Source of the DNA: RYN-425 sp035542755
GTDB taxonomy: Bacteria > Patescibacteriota > Saccharimonadia > Saccharimonadales > UBA10212
Length of the DNA stretch: 23,815 nucleotides
Reading direction: 5' to 3'
NCBI GenBank assembly: GCA_035542755.1
Contig: DATKKU010000008.1
Coordinates: forward strand, 1 to 23,815
Shown: positions 5,837 to 12,946 of the stretch, in pieces
How the letters are laid out: the number at the start of each line of letters is the position of its first letter
Position numbering within the stretch: position 1 is the stretch's first letter
Made by a program: the position numbers and the translations under genes
The notes under the pieces: model-generated
Databases searched by the model: none
Told to the model about the DNA's origin: nothing
What the model saw: only the letters and a program-made list of their open reading frames with translations

Positions 5837-7660
5837 ATGAAACGGCTGAGACTGCTGCCTGCGTTTGTCTGCTTGCTGGTGCTTGTTGTGGCCTTGGCGC
5901 CGACTGCCCGTGCTCAAAACGTCCAGGCCTTTACGTTGCCGTCTTTTACCGCCGATTATTATCTGGATAGAAACTCTGCAAGCACCAGCACCCTGCACAC
6001 AGTAGAGGTTATAACCGCTCAGTTTCCGGATATTGACCAAAACCACGGCATCCTGCGGGCCATACCCGAAACCTACCAGGGCCACACCGTCAGCCTAAAT
6101 ATAGACAGCGTAACTAACGAAACCGGCGCGGCGCTGCAGTACACCACCTCCGAGAGCAACGACAACTTGGTGCTTAAAATCGGCGACCCCAATGTATATG
6201 TGCACGGCCTTGTGACCTATAAGATAACCTACGACCAAAAAAACGTAGTCAGCATAACTCCCGACCAGCAACAATTCTTCTGGGATGTTAACGGTGACCA
6301 GTGGCAGCAAACCATCGGCACCACCGTGGCACGTGTCCACATTCCAGCAGGTTTGGTGAGCAGCCTGCAGGATAAAAGGCTATGTTACGCCGGCTACAGC
6401 GGCTCTACCGATCAGACCAGTTGCCAAATAAGTCCACCGGTGGACGAAAACGGCGGCAAACTTATTACCGCTACTACTCAAAACCTGATGCCAGAACAAA
6501 CGCTAAGTTTTGCGATTGGCTTTAGGGCAGGGACATTCCAGCTAGGGCCAGAAATCGCGCAGGCCAAACGGGCTCAGCAAATCAAAATTGCCGAGTATGC
6601 TGCGCTCATCGTTATTCCGCCGGTTTTGGTCGGCTCATTTTTGATTAATATGTGGCGTAAATACGGCAAAGATCCTAAGGGTCGCGGCGTAATCATCCCG
6701 GAGTACCAGCCGCCAAAAGGACTCAATGCCTTAACTAGTGACTTTATTCGCATTGAAGATGTAGAAAACATTGCCATTACCGCACTGGTTATTGAACTGG
6801 CGGTACGTCAATATTTGAACATCTACGAAGTAAAAACGGCCAGGCATCTGCTGCCGGACAGCACCAGCTACAGCTTAAAGTTAGTCAAAGACCCTTCTGA
6901 TCTAACGGTTGAGGAGCAAAAAGTTTTAGATATGTTTTTTGACGGCGTTAACATAGTCGGCACCGAGATTGACTTTCAGGCTCTTAAAAGTAACGAGCAA
7001 AGACAGAGACTATTTACTGCATGCAAAAGTCTAAAAAAAGATCTGGGCAAGAGCCTGCTAGCCGCTGGCTATTTTAGAAATGATCCAACTACAGCTGGGC
7101 GAGCTTACTACATAGCTGGCATGGCTATGCTCTTTGTTAGCTTTTTTATCTACCGTGTGTCTCTGCCAGCTGCGATAAGTCTTGGCCTAACTGCGGTTAT
7201 CGCTATGTTTGTTGGAGGCAATATGCCCAGTCGCAGTGCAGCCGGCGTGCAGGTGCATGATCAACTACTGGGCCTAAAGCAATATATGAAATACGCCGAA
7301 GAAGATAGAATCAAATTTTTGCAAAGTCCGGAAGGTGCAGAGAAGATTCAGGAAGCCGGCCTGAGCCCCAACGATCCAAAGTTTAGGCTGAAGCTATTTG
7401 AGAGCTTACTACCATATGCGATTATACTTGGACTTGAAAAGGATTGGGCCAAGCAATTTGTCGATGTTTATGTGGCGCCACCAAGTTGGTATGGGGGCAA
7501 TATGAGTACCTTTAACTCGGTCTATCTTGCTTCGTCTCTCAATAGCTTTATTAGCGCCAACAACGTTGTCTTTGCTGCTCCCAGTGGTAGTGGCGGCGGT
7601 GGTTTTGGCGGCGGCGGAGCCGGCGGAGGCGGTGGTGGCGGCGGCGGTGGTGGCTGGTAG
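5837..7660 (+). CDS. DUF2207 domain membrane protein with poly-Gly tail
   Basis: This 607-residue envelope protein has a signal peptide (KRLRLLPAFVCLLVLVVAL, cleavage after about ARA at 26), an extracytoplasmic DUF2207 domain (about 45-230, with GILRAIP and FFWDVNGDQW), and a membrane helix at about 255-273. The family hallmark GRGVIIPEYQPPKGL follows at about 282-296. A cytoplasmic region, a second hydrophobic pair (about 424-461) and a final domain come next. The last 24 residues are almost pure Gly, ending in Trp, as is common in DUF2207 proteins. The molecular role of the family is not established. It is placed head to tail with the YHYH gene, 39 bp apart. The Gly codons are mostly GGC/GGT. 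Confidence 0.85.
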   Translation: MKRLRLLPAFVCLLVLVVALAPTARAQNVQAFTLPSFTADYYLDRNSASTSTLHTVEVITAQFPDIDQNHGILRAIPETYQGHTVSLNIDSVTNETGAALQYTTSESNDNLVLKIGDPNVYVHGLVTYKITYDQKNVVSITPDQQQFFWDVNGDQWQQTIGTTVARVHIPAGLVSSLQDKRLCYAGYSGSTDQTSCQISPPVDENGGKLITATTQNLMPEQTLSFAIGFRAGTFQLGPEIAQAKRAQQIKIAEYAALIVIPPVLVGSFLINMWRKYGKDPKGRGVIIPEYQPPKGLNALTSDFIRIEDVENIAITALVIELAVRQYLNIYEVKTARHLLPDSTSYSLKLVKDPSDLTVEEQKVLDMFFDGVNIVGTEIDFQALKSNEQRQRLFTACKSLKKDLGKSLLAAGYFRNDPTTAGRAYYIAGMAMLFVSFFIYRVSLPAAISLGLTAVIAMFVGGNMPSRSAAGVQVHDQLLGLKQYMKYAEEDRIKFLQSPEGAEKIQEAGLSPNDPKFRLKLFESLLPYAIILGLEKDWAKQFVDVYVAPPSWYGGNMSTFNSVYLASSLNSFISANNVVFAAPSGSGGGGFGGGGAGGGGGGGGGGGW

Positions 7661-7681
7661 CCAAAGACAGCTCCCGAGATT

Positions 7682-7690
7682 TGTTAAAAT
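7682..7690 (+). promoter_or_regulatory. Extended -10 of the YHYH gene, near-leaderless
   Basis: TGTTAAAAT is followed by 9 nt and the ATG at 7700, leaving about 3 nt of leader. Confidence 0.55.
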
Positions 7691-7699
7691 GCTTATAAA

Positions 7700-8794
7700 A
7701 TGAAGAAACCTAGACCAATTTTTCCGGGGTCGCCCAATACTCCGGCGCCAGAACTCCAAAATGGTTTGCCGGCTCCGCCGCCTAAATCGGATAAGAAGTT
7801 ATATATAGGCATACTACTTTTGTTTGTACTGATGCTGGTGCTGATAGCCGCTATCATCGTCCGCATTTCGTCAAAAAAAGTGGCTACTCCGGTGGTTGCT
7901 GTTAATGCGTCGGTTCAAAAGACTGCGGCCAGCAATTTACCCGGTTTGCAGCTTGATAGCTCTAAAGACTATGGAAATAAATACGCCAACGGAATTTTAC
8001 CGGTAGGCGACAGCATGTATGTGACCGATGGTCCCAAAGCCGGCTATGTCTACGCCTGCAGTACTTACGCCCAAAGCCTGAGTGGCGGAGCAGGCGGGGC
8101 TCAGGCCCGTGGTCCGTGGTTTGTTAGCGGTGGCACGCAGTACGATATCAATAAAAAGTTGCACGTTGCCGGCAATGTAATCTGGCAAGCCAGCTTTAGC
8201 AACAAAGTCTCAGGGACTACACGTACGATTATCACTAACGATTTGCCCAATCACCCGACTGGGGTGTTCCCGATTTCGCCAGCCGATCCGGCCTATGCCT
8301 ACGACCGCAACCCCAACCACATCAAGGGTCAGACCCTAACCTATAACTTAAACGCTGCGCCTACCTATAACTCCACGCCCAGCTGCATGGGCGGCGAGGT
8401 TGGCGTAATGTTGACCGGGGTCGCGCTGTTTAGCGCTTTTGACGCCGGTGGCCGAGATGCCGGTGCTTGGGAAGTGCAGGACGCTTGCGATGGCCATCCA
8501 CAGATGGAAGGTGAGTACCACTATCACACCCTGAGCAGTTGTATAAAAGATGCCAGCGTTCACACGGTCATTGGTTTTGCGCTAGATGGCTTTCCAATAA
8601 CCGGGCCGCAGGTGGGCGACGGTAACGTTTTGACGACGTCCGATTTAGACGAGTGCCATGGCCTGACTAGTTCGGTGGTCTTAGACGGTAAGACCGTTAC
8701 GACCTATCACTATGTAATGACCGAGGACTTTCCATATTCGGCCAGCTGTTTTAGAAGCACGCCAACTAACCCGCCCAATCAACTCGGCCACTAG
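7700..8794 (+). CDS. YHYH domain protein, membrane-anchored
   Basis: A 364-residue protein with a Pro-rich cytoplasmic N terminus (1-31), one membrane helix (about 34-55), and a large extracytoplasmic YHYH domain (PF14240 type). The name-giving motif GEYHYHTLSSC is at about 271-281, and the terminal block YHYVMTEDFPYSASCFRSTP at about 336-355. Several Cys (120, 229, 263, 281, 319, 350) could pair outside the cell. The family is widespread in environmental bacteria; no activity is firmly established, though His/Asp clusters suggest metal binding. It follows the DUF2207 gene and is closed by a strong terminator. Confidence 0.85.
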   Translation: MKKPRPIFPGSPNTPAPELQNGLPAPPPKSDKKLYIGILLLFVLMLVLIAAIIVRISSKKVATPVVAVNASVQKTAASNLPGLQLDSSKDYGNKYANGILPVGDSMYVTDGPKAGYVYACSTYAQSLSGGAGGAQARGPWFVSGGTQYDINKKLHVAGNVIWQASFSNKVSGTTRTIITNDLPNHPTGVFPISPADPAYAYDRNPNHIKGQTLTYNLNAAPTYNSTPSCMGGEVGVMLTGVALFSAFDAGGRDAGAWEVQDACDGHPQMEGEYHYHTLSSCIKDASVHTVIGFALDGFPITGPQVGDGNVLTTSDLDECHGLTSSVVLDGKTVTTYHYVMTEDFPYSASCFRSTPTNPPNQLGH

Positions 8795-8913
8795 AGGTTG
8801 CTTGGCTTGTGGATAGTTGGGTAAAAATGTCACACTTTACCCTTGACGAGGGGTGTTAACCGGATTATGCTTAAAACGGCTATACAAAAAAGCCAAAAGT
8901 ACACCTCACTAAA

Positions 8914-8946
8914 GGAGACGGAAGAGATTCCGTCTCCACTCTTTTT
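8914..8946 (+). terminator. Rho-independent terminator after the YHYH gene
   Basis: A perfect 10-bp stem GGAGACGGAA/TTCCGTCTCC with loop GAGA is followed by ACTCTTTTTAT. It ends the plus-strand transcript about 120 nt after the stop codon at 8794. Confidence 0.85.
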
Positions 8947-8974
8947 ATCAGCAAATCAGCGGCAAAAAAGTCCC

Positions 8975-9092
8975 GTAAATAACAAATAAGACCCCGAAGG
9001 GTCTTATTTGCTTGGAAGTTCTCTCCGAAGAGAGGACTCCCGCAGTGAAAAATCATTTCTGGTTTTTCACTGTTGCCACCTCACAGTGGCTA
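8975..9092 (-). ncRNA. Candidate structured small RNA
   Basis: On the minus strand four stem-loops follow in order. H4 is GCCAC/GTGGC (9086-9090 with 9075-9079). H3 has 13 bp (9060-9072 with 9043-9055, loop of 4). H2 has about 11 bp with one mismatch (9030-9041 with 9014-9025), and H1 has 12 perfect bp (8999-9010 with 8983-8994). H2 and H1 are both capped by C(UUCG)G on this strand, the extra-stable tetraloop, which favours minus-strand transcription. H1 ends in UCUUAUUUG then UUAUUUA and could terminate the RNA. A TTGACG-17-TATATT promoter lies just upstream. No gene follows on this strand before the terminator of the YHYH gene. I do not recognise it as tmRNA, SRP RNA, 6S or RNase P RNA. Confidence 0.45.
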
Positions 9093-9098
9093 AGTACC

Positions 9099-9127
9099 AA
9101 TATATTACTATGGCAACTGCGCGTCAA
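9099..9127 (-). promoter_or_regulatory. Promoter of the candidate small RNA
   Basis: The minus strand has TTGACG (9127-9122), a 17-nt spacer, and TATATT (9104-9099). It is one of only two classical -35/-10 pairs seen in the window. The predicted start is near 9092, right before the first hairpin. Confidence 0.5.
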
Positions 9128-9186
9128 CTTATTTTTTTGCCCAAATGCCCGGCAATATGCACATGTTTATTTTTAAGATGAGTGGC

Positions 9187-9218
9187 TGTGGCTAAGCTGT
9201 GGGTAAGGCTGTGGGTAA
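9187..9218 (-). repeat. Three phased DnaA-box-like 9-mers
   Basis: TGTGGCTAA at 9187-9195, TGTGGGTAA at 9198-9206 and TGTGGGTAA at 9210-9218 start 11 and 12 bp apart. On the minus strand they read TTAGCCACA and TTACCCACA twice, each one base from the DnaA box TTATCCACA. They lie 130-160 bp before the FMN-binding gene, next to an AT-rich stretch (9267-9290). Function is unproven. Confidence 0.4.
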
Positions 9219-9328
9219 AACTTTATGAAACTTTTTGACGGGCCGAACACTATGTACCAGGACGGCTAATATTTAGTCATTAATTATCAAGCGGGTAGTA
9301 AATACTAAGCTAATTCTCAGCCCAAGCT

Positions 9329-9337
9329 TGGTAAACT
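9329..9337 (+). promoter_or_regulatory. Extended -10 of the FMN-binding gene with overlapping palindrome
   Basis: TGGTAAACT lies 8 nt before the ATG at 9346. A 10-bp palindrome CCAAGCTTGG at 9322-9331 overlaps it and could be an operator. Confidence 0.45.
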
Positions 9338-9345
9338 GGGTGTAC

Positions 9346-9822
9346 ATGAAGCGTGCTTTAGTAGTTATTCTGGCGATAGCTGTCTTGGGAATTTTGCGTT
9401 TGGTCTCAACTCACAACGGTTCTACCACCAGCACCGATAGCTCGCAGTCCAGTGCAACCAACGTAAATACCGGCTCACAAACTTCGTCGGATTCTCAGTC
9501 GGCTACCTCTCAATCCGACGCAGCAAGTGCTAAATATAAAGATGGAACTTTTGCCGGCAGCGCCGAAGACACGCCCTACGGAACAGTCAAGGTGGCCGCG
9601 GTCATTAGCGGCGGTAAGATTACTGATATTAAGTACCTGCAAATGCCCAACGACGAAGGCCACACACAAGAGGTAACGGCCTATGCCGAGCCACTTTTAA
9701 AGCAGGCTGCTATCAAAAAACAAAGCCCTAATATAGACTTTGTTTCGGGCGCTACCGATACCAGCTTTGGTTTTAAGGCATCGCTTCAAGCGGCGCTTGA
9801 TGCCGCGGCTTCAAACACTTAA
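9346..9822 (+). CDS. FMN-binding domain protein, extracytoplasmic flavoprotein
   Basis: This 158-residue protein has an uncleaved or lipid-free N-terminal anchor (ALVVILAIAVLGILRLV, about 4-20), a Ser/Thr/Gln-rich linker (about 26-62), and one FMN_bind domain (about 64-155) related to NqrC/RnfG. SGAT at 134-137 (FVSGATDTSFGF) is the ApbE target, with Thr137 as the likely site of phosphoester-linked FMN. It should sit outside the membrane and shuttle electrons. The start at 9346 was preferred over a TTG at 9328 because the extended -10 at 9329-9337 overlaps the latter. The flavin transferase gene follows by 31 bp, which supports the role. Confidence 0.88.
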   Translation: MKRALVVILAIAVLGILRLVSTHNGSTTSTDSSQSSATNVNTGSQTSSDSQSATSQSDAASAKYKDGTFAGSAEDTPYGTVKVAAVISGGKITDIKYLQMPNDEGHTQEVTAYAEPLLKQAAIKKQSPNIDFVSGATDTSFGFKASLQAALDAAASNT

Positions 9823-9841
9823 GCACTAAGTCGTCTTAAGT

Positions 9842-9847
9842 TAATAT
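9842..9847 (+). promoter_or_regulatory. -10 of the ApbE gene, leaderless
   Basis: TAATAT is followed by 6 nt and the ATG at 9854. Confidence 0.4.
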
Positions 9848-9853
9848 AAGCTA

Positions 9854-10588
9854 ATGCGTGCCAATAAAATAATTATGGGGACCGGTGTCAGCCTTGATGT
9901 CCCTGGAGCTAATCAGTCGCTTATAGATGCGGTTTTTACTCGCCTAGAGGACATAGATGCCCGCTTTAGCACTTATAAAAAATCTAGCGATGTTAGCCGG
10001 TTTAAGACGGGTGAAATTGCTGAAAAAGACTTTAGCCAGGAGATGAAGCAAGTCTTTGCCGCCTGCAAGTCTGCTGAGGCTCAGACCAACGGCTATTTTT
10101 CGGCCTGGGCAAGCGGCAGCTATGATCCGAGCGGCTATGTTAAGGGCTGGGCAATCGCCGAGGCCGCTAAGGTTATAAAAAAAGCGGGGCACGGCACTTA
10201 TTGTATCGGCATCGGCGGCGACATACTGGCTGCTAGCGACGGTGACAAGGTTTGGAAAATTGCCATTGAAGACCCCCGGGCCAAAAATGAAATTCTGGCG
10301 GTCGCCGAAGTTAAAAATATGGCGGTGGCCACCAGCGGTAATTATCGCAGGGGGGCTCATATTATTAATCCGAAAAACCGGCAGCCGGCTGATGAAATCT
10401 TAAGCATCACTGTAGCCGGCCCCGAAATTATAGACGCTGACGTGCTGGCAACCGCCGGCTTTGCGCGCGGCTTTGATGGGCTAAACGCTATAGCCGAGTG
10501 GGCTAAAGACTACCGAGCCTTGATGATAGACAAGACTGGCAGGCTGTTTATGACCGAAAACATGCAGCAGCTGCTGGTAAAAGACTAA
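9854..10588 (+). CDS. apbE: FAD:protein FMN transferase (ApbE family), no signal peptide
   Basis: The enzyme transfers FMN from FAD to a Ser/Thr of target flavoproteins, here most likely the SGAT protein encoded just upstream. The 244 residues are short for the family (about 300-350). The motifs are present: MGTGVS at 8-13, DPSGYVKGWA at 91-100, GIGGDI at 119-124, ATSGNY at 159-164, HIINPKN at 169-175 and DADVLATA at 194-201. The protein begins almost directly at the domain, with no signal or lipobox, and an in-frame TAA at 9842 rules out a longer N terminus. It is therefore cytoplasmic, while its likely substrate is exported. It overlaps the convergent NqrB-FNR gene by 4 bp at the 3' end. 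Confidence 0.9.
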   Translation: MRANKIIMGTGVSLDVPGANQSLIDAVFTRLEDIDARFSTYKKSSDVSRFKTGEIAEKDFSQEMKQVFAACKSAEAQTNGYFSAWASGSYDPSGYVKGWAIAEAAKVIKKAGHGTYCIGIGGDILAASDGDKVWKIAIEDPRAKNEILAVAEVKNMAVATSGNYRRGAHIINPKNRQPADEILSITVAGPEIIDADVLATAGFARGFDGLNAIAEWAKDYRALMIDKTGRLFMTENMQQLLVKD

Positions 10589-12111
10589 TTATAGCCGGGA
10601 AAGAAGTCGGTGTTGATTTGGCTGCGTTTTACGCCAAGGCCTAGCAATGTTTGGCGGACGGCCGCCACAAAACCCTGCGGCCCGGAAATGTAAAACAAGC
10701 GTTGTTTATAATCCGGCAGCCCGGCTTTAAGCAGCTCGGCACTAAGTGTACCGCGCGGCCCAGTCCAGCTAGCCGGGGCATTTGGACCGGCTATGTAGCT
10801 GGTTTTTACACCGACCGCCTCGGCTTTTTTAAAATCTTCGCTATAAGCAATCTCGGACGGCAAATTAACGCAGTAAAATAGCTGCGCGTCGCGCCGCTGC
10901 TGGCTGTCCAGCAGGTACTTAATCATGCTATGAAACGGCGTAATACCTATGCCGCCGGCCACAAAAGCTAGTTTGCGCTTTTGGTCACTGGGTAGCGTAA
11001 AGCTACCGGCCAGTTGCGAGGCCAGAATAATATCGCCCGGCTTGAGACTTATTAGCTTACTTTTAAAATTGCTGGACTTTTGCGAGGGAATTTTAACGCT
11101 AAACGTCATGTTGGCTTCAGTTGGCGAGCTGGCAATAGTCAAATAGCGCCGGTTGCCATGGCTGTCGGTAGCCACTCCAGGCAGCGTCCACTCCAGATAC
11201 TGTCCGGGTTTGAACTTAAGTTTTTTGGGGGCTTTAAACGAAAAACTGTATATACCCTCGGCCTCTTTACGTTTACCGACAAAATTATAAAGCTGGCTGC
11301 GGTTGGGATTCATGGCATAAGTAGCCAGGTTGCCAATCAGCAGCGACTCTTCTGGCGAGATACGCAGGCGGGTGACCGAATAAAAGAAGCCCACAATTAC
11401 CGCGTATATCAGGCTTTGGTTTAACATGGTCGGCGATGTCAGCGGCTCGGTTAACATGACCGACCCAAAGAACAGCAGCGGGCTATGGTCCAAACTGGCC
11501 CACAGGTTGTGCAGGACTCCGTCCGACGGCGTTTTTACAATCAGACACACAACGTAAACCAATATAAAAGCAATAAACATCTGGAAGTGCTTCATTTTTC
11601 GCAGTATTAAAACTGCCCCAATTATCAAAACCGGTGTTAGTAAATGGGCGCCCACCCACCAACTGGCGTAACTATGCAGCACAACTCCGGCTATGAATGC
11701 CCCAAAAGCCGCAGGGTTAAGCAGGTGTCGCCGATTAATGGTCAGTGCGTACTTAGAGACAATGGCGGCCAAACCGGCGGCGGCCAATATCAAAAATCCC
11801 ACCAGTGTTGAGGCCGGCGACAAAATTAGGCTCAGGATTAGAGCCGTAATTAATCCCGACTCGTGGTTGGCCGGTAGTTTAAACAATCGGGCCAGGACTA
11901 GATTGGACGAGCGACAGACCACCACCAAAACCGCCACCGACAGCCCCAAATCAAAGGCCGTAAACGGCAGTCGGCCGGCCAGCGCTAAAACCAGGCCCAG
12001 CCCAACGTATATATAAAGAAGATATAAAACCAAACGGTAGCTGGTAATTTTATCCAGCAACTTGTCCAGCAGGTCGGCCGGATATTGCAGGTTAAGATTA
12101 ATCGGTTTCAC
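10585..12111 (-). CDS. NqrB/RnfD-like membrane domain fused to an FNR-type reductase
   Basis: A 508-residue fusion. Residues about 25-265 form a polytopic NqrB/RnfD-like domain with the landmark LTEPLTSPT at 220-228. The flavinylation motif SGAT seen in RnfD is absent. Residues about 272-508 form a ferredoxin-NADP reductase-like module: FAD site RRYLTIASSP at 321-330, NAD(P) site GGIGITP at 386-392, and SGPQGF at 476-481. No iron-sulfur cluster cysteines follow. The protein would oxidise NAD(P)H inside and pass electrons through the membrane, plausibly to the FMN-binding protein encoded opposite. The start is GTG; TGATATTAT lies 8 nt upstream. It follows the dienelactone hydrolase gene by 39 bp. 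Confidence 0.82.
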   Translation of the reverse strand: MKPINLNLQYPADLLDKLLDKITSYRLVLYLLYIYVGLGLVLALAGRLPFTAFDLGLSVAVLVVVCRSSNLVLARLFKLPANHESGLITALILSLILSPASTLVGFLILAAAGLAAIVSKYALTINRRHLLNPAAFGAFIAGVVLHSYASWWVGAHLLTPVLIIGAVLILRKMKHFQMFIAFILVYVVCLIVKTPSDGVLHNLWASLDHSPLLFFGSVMLTEPLTSPTMLNQSLIYAVIVGFFYSVTRLRISPEESLLIGNLATYAMNPNRSQLYNFVGKRKEAEGIYSFSFKAPKKLKFKPGQYLEWTLPGVATDSHGNRRYLTIASSPTEANMTFSVKIPSQKSSNFKSKLISLKPGDIILASQLAGSFTLPSDQKRKLAFVAGGIGITPFHSMIKYLLDSQQRRDAQLFYCVNLPSEIAYSEDFKKAEAVGVKTSYIAGPNAPASWTGPRGTLSAELLKAGLPDYKQRLFYISGPQGFVAAVRQTLLGLGVKRSQINTDFFPGYN

Positions 12112-12119
12112 TGATAGTC

Positions 12120-12128
12120 ATAATATCA
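12120..12128 (-). promoter_or_regulatory. Extended -10 of the NqrB-FNR gene
   Basis: The minus strand reads TGATATTAT, 8 nt before the GTG start at 12111; no SD site. Confidence 0.45.
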
Positions 12129-12150
12129 ATTGGCCAACGTCAGTTACAGC

Positions 12151-12909
12151 TTATGCTTGGTTAAGGTTTTGGTTAAGGAATTCCAGGGTTAGCTTCCAGG
12201 CGTCGTCGGCGGCTGGTTTATTGTAGGTTAAGGGATTGGTGTCGTTAAAAAAGGCGTGTCCGGCGTCCTTATAAATCTTGTATTTAAAATCCTTACCGGC
12301 ACCAGCCAGGGCCTGTTTAATAACCGGGATGTGCTCGTTTAGCGATTCATCGCGCTGGCCATAAAAAGCCATAACCGGGCAATTTATTTTACTAACGTCC
12401 TCTAGCCAGTGTTCGCCGTGGCCGTAAAACGGTACGGCTGCCGCCAGTTCCGACTGATTGGCCGCCAGCCCAAAGCTGTATGTTCCGCCAAAGCAAAAGC
12501 CGACCACGCCAATTTTGGTAACACTCGGCTCGGTTTTAAGATACGAAAAACAGGCTTGTAGCTTGTCTATAACCGTCGGCGCAAAGTCCGGCGCGCCCAA
12601 AGGGGTCATCATGGCTCTAATTTCCACCTGATGTTTGGGCCGCTCAACCGGGTCAAATAAAACCCTCTGGAGTTCCGGCTTGGCGTGCTTTGCTACATCG
12701 GTGCCGGCCAGTAGGTCGGGGGCGATAACTTCAAAACCGGCTTCGCAAAAACGCCCGGCGACGTCTTTAATGTGGTCGGTTAGGCCCCAAACTTCATGAA
12801 TCAGGATAATTGCCGGGTGGGGTGTCTGGCCGCTGGCGCAGACCCTATATATAGGTATGCCCTGGTTTTTATACGGAATCTCCATCATAGACTGCGAATC
12901 CATGGCCAA
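12151..12909 (-). CDS. Dienelactone hydrolase family protein
   Basis: A 252-residue cytoplasmic alpha/beta hydrolase of the DLH family. The Cys nucleophile is at 139 (GFCFGG), Asp187 is in GQRDESL, His218 in GHAFFND, and Glu39 in HEVWG, the full DLH set. Natural substrates in such hosts are unknown; the family includes carboxymethylenebutenolidases, but nothing here suggests aromatic degradation. AAGGAGGTG at 12923-12915 stands 7 nt before TTG 12909 and 13 nt before ATG 12903, so the TTG start (MAMDSQ) is preferred. It sits between the NDH-2 and NqrB-FNR genes on the same strand with 37-39 bp gaps, suggesting one transcription unit with added internal promoters. Confidence 0.88.
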   Translation of the reverse strand: MAMDSQSMMEIPYKNQGIPIYRVCASGQTPHPAIILIHEVWGLTDHIKDVAGRFCEAGFEVIAPDLLAGTDVAKHAKPELQRVLFDPVERPKHQVEIRAMMTPLGAPDFAPTVIDKLQACFSYLKTEPSVTKIGVVGFCFGGTYSFGLAANQSELAAAVPFYGHGEHWLEDVSKINCPVMAFYGQRDESLNEHIPVIKQALAGAGKDFKYKIYKDAGHAFFNDTNPLTYNKPAADDAWKLTLEFLNQNLNQA

Positions 12910-12914
12910 AACGG

Positions 12915-12940
12915 CACCTCCTTATATATAAATTATAACA
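12915..12940 (-). promoter_or_regulatory. Extended -10 plus strong Shine-Dalgarno of the DLH gene
   Basis: TGTTATAAT (12940-12932) is an ideal extended -10, and AAGGAGGTG (12923-12915) a near-perfect ribosome site. It is the strongest SD in the window and contrasts with the leaderless neighbours. Confidence 0.6.
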
Positions 12941-12946
12941 AAGCCG

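Noticed and set aside
8795..9345. Chromosomal replication origin
   Set aside because: Only three imperfect boxes, no dnaA/dnaN neighbours and no seen skew change; kept only as a low-strength finding.
9138..9345. FMN riboswitch before the flavin gene
   Set aside because: None of the conserved FMN-aptamer segments could be seen, and the predicted start of transcription lies right at the gene.
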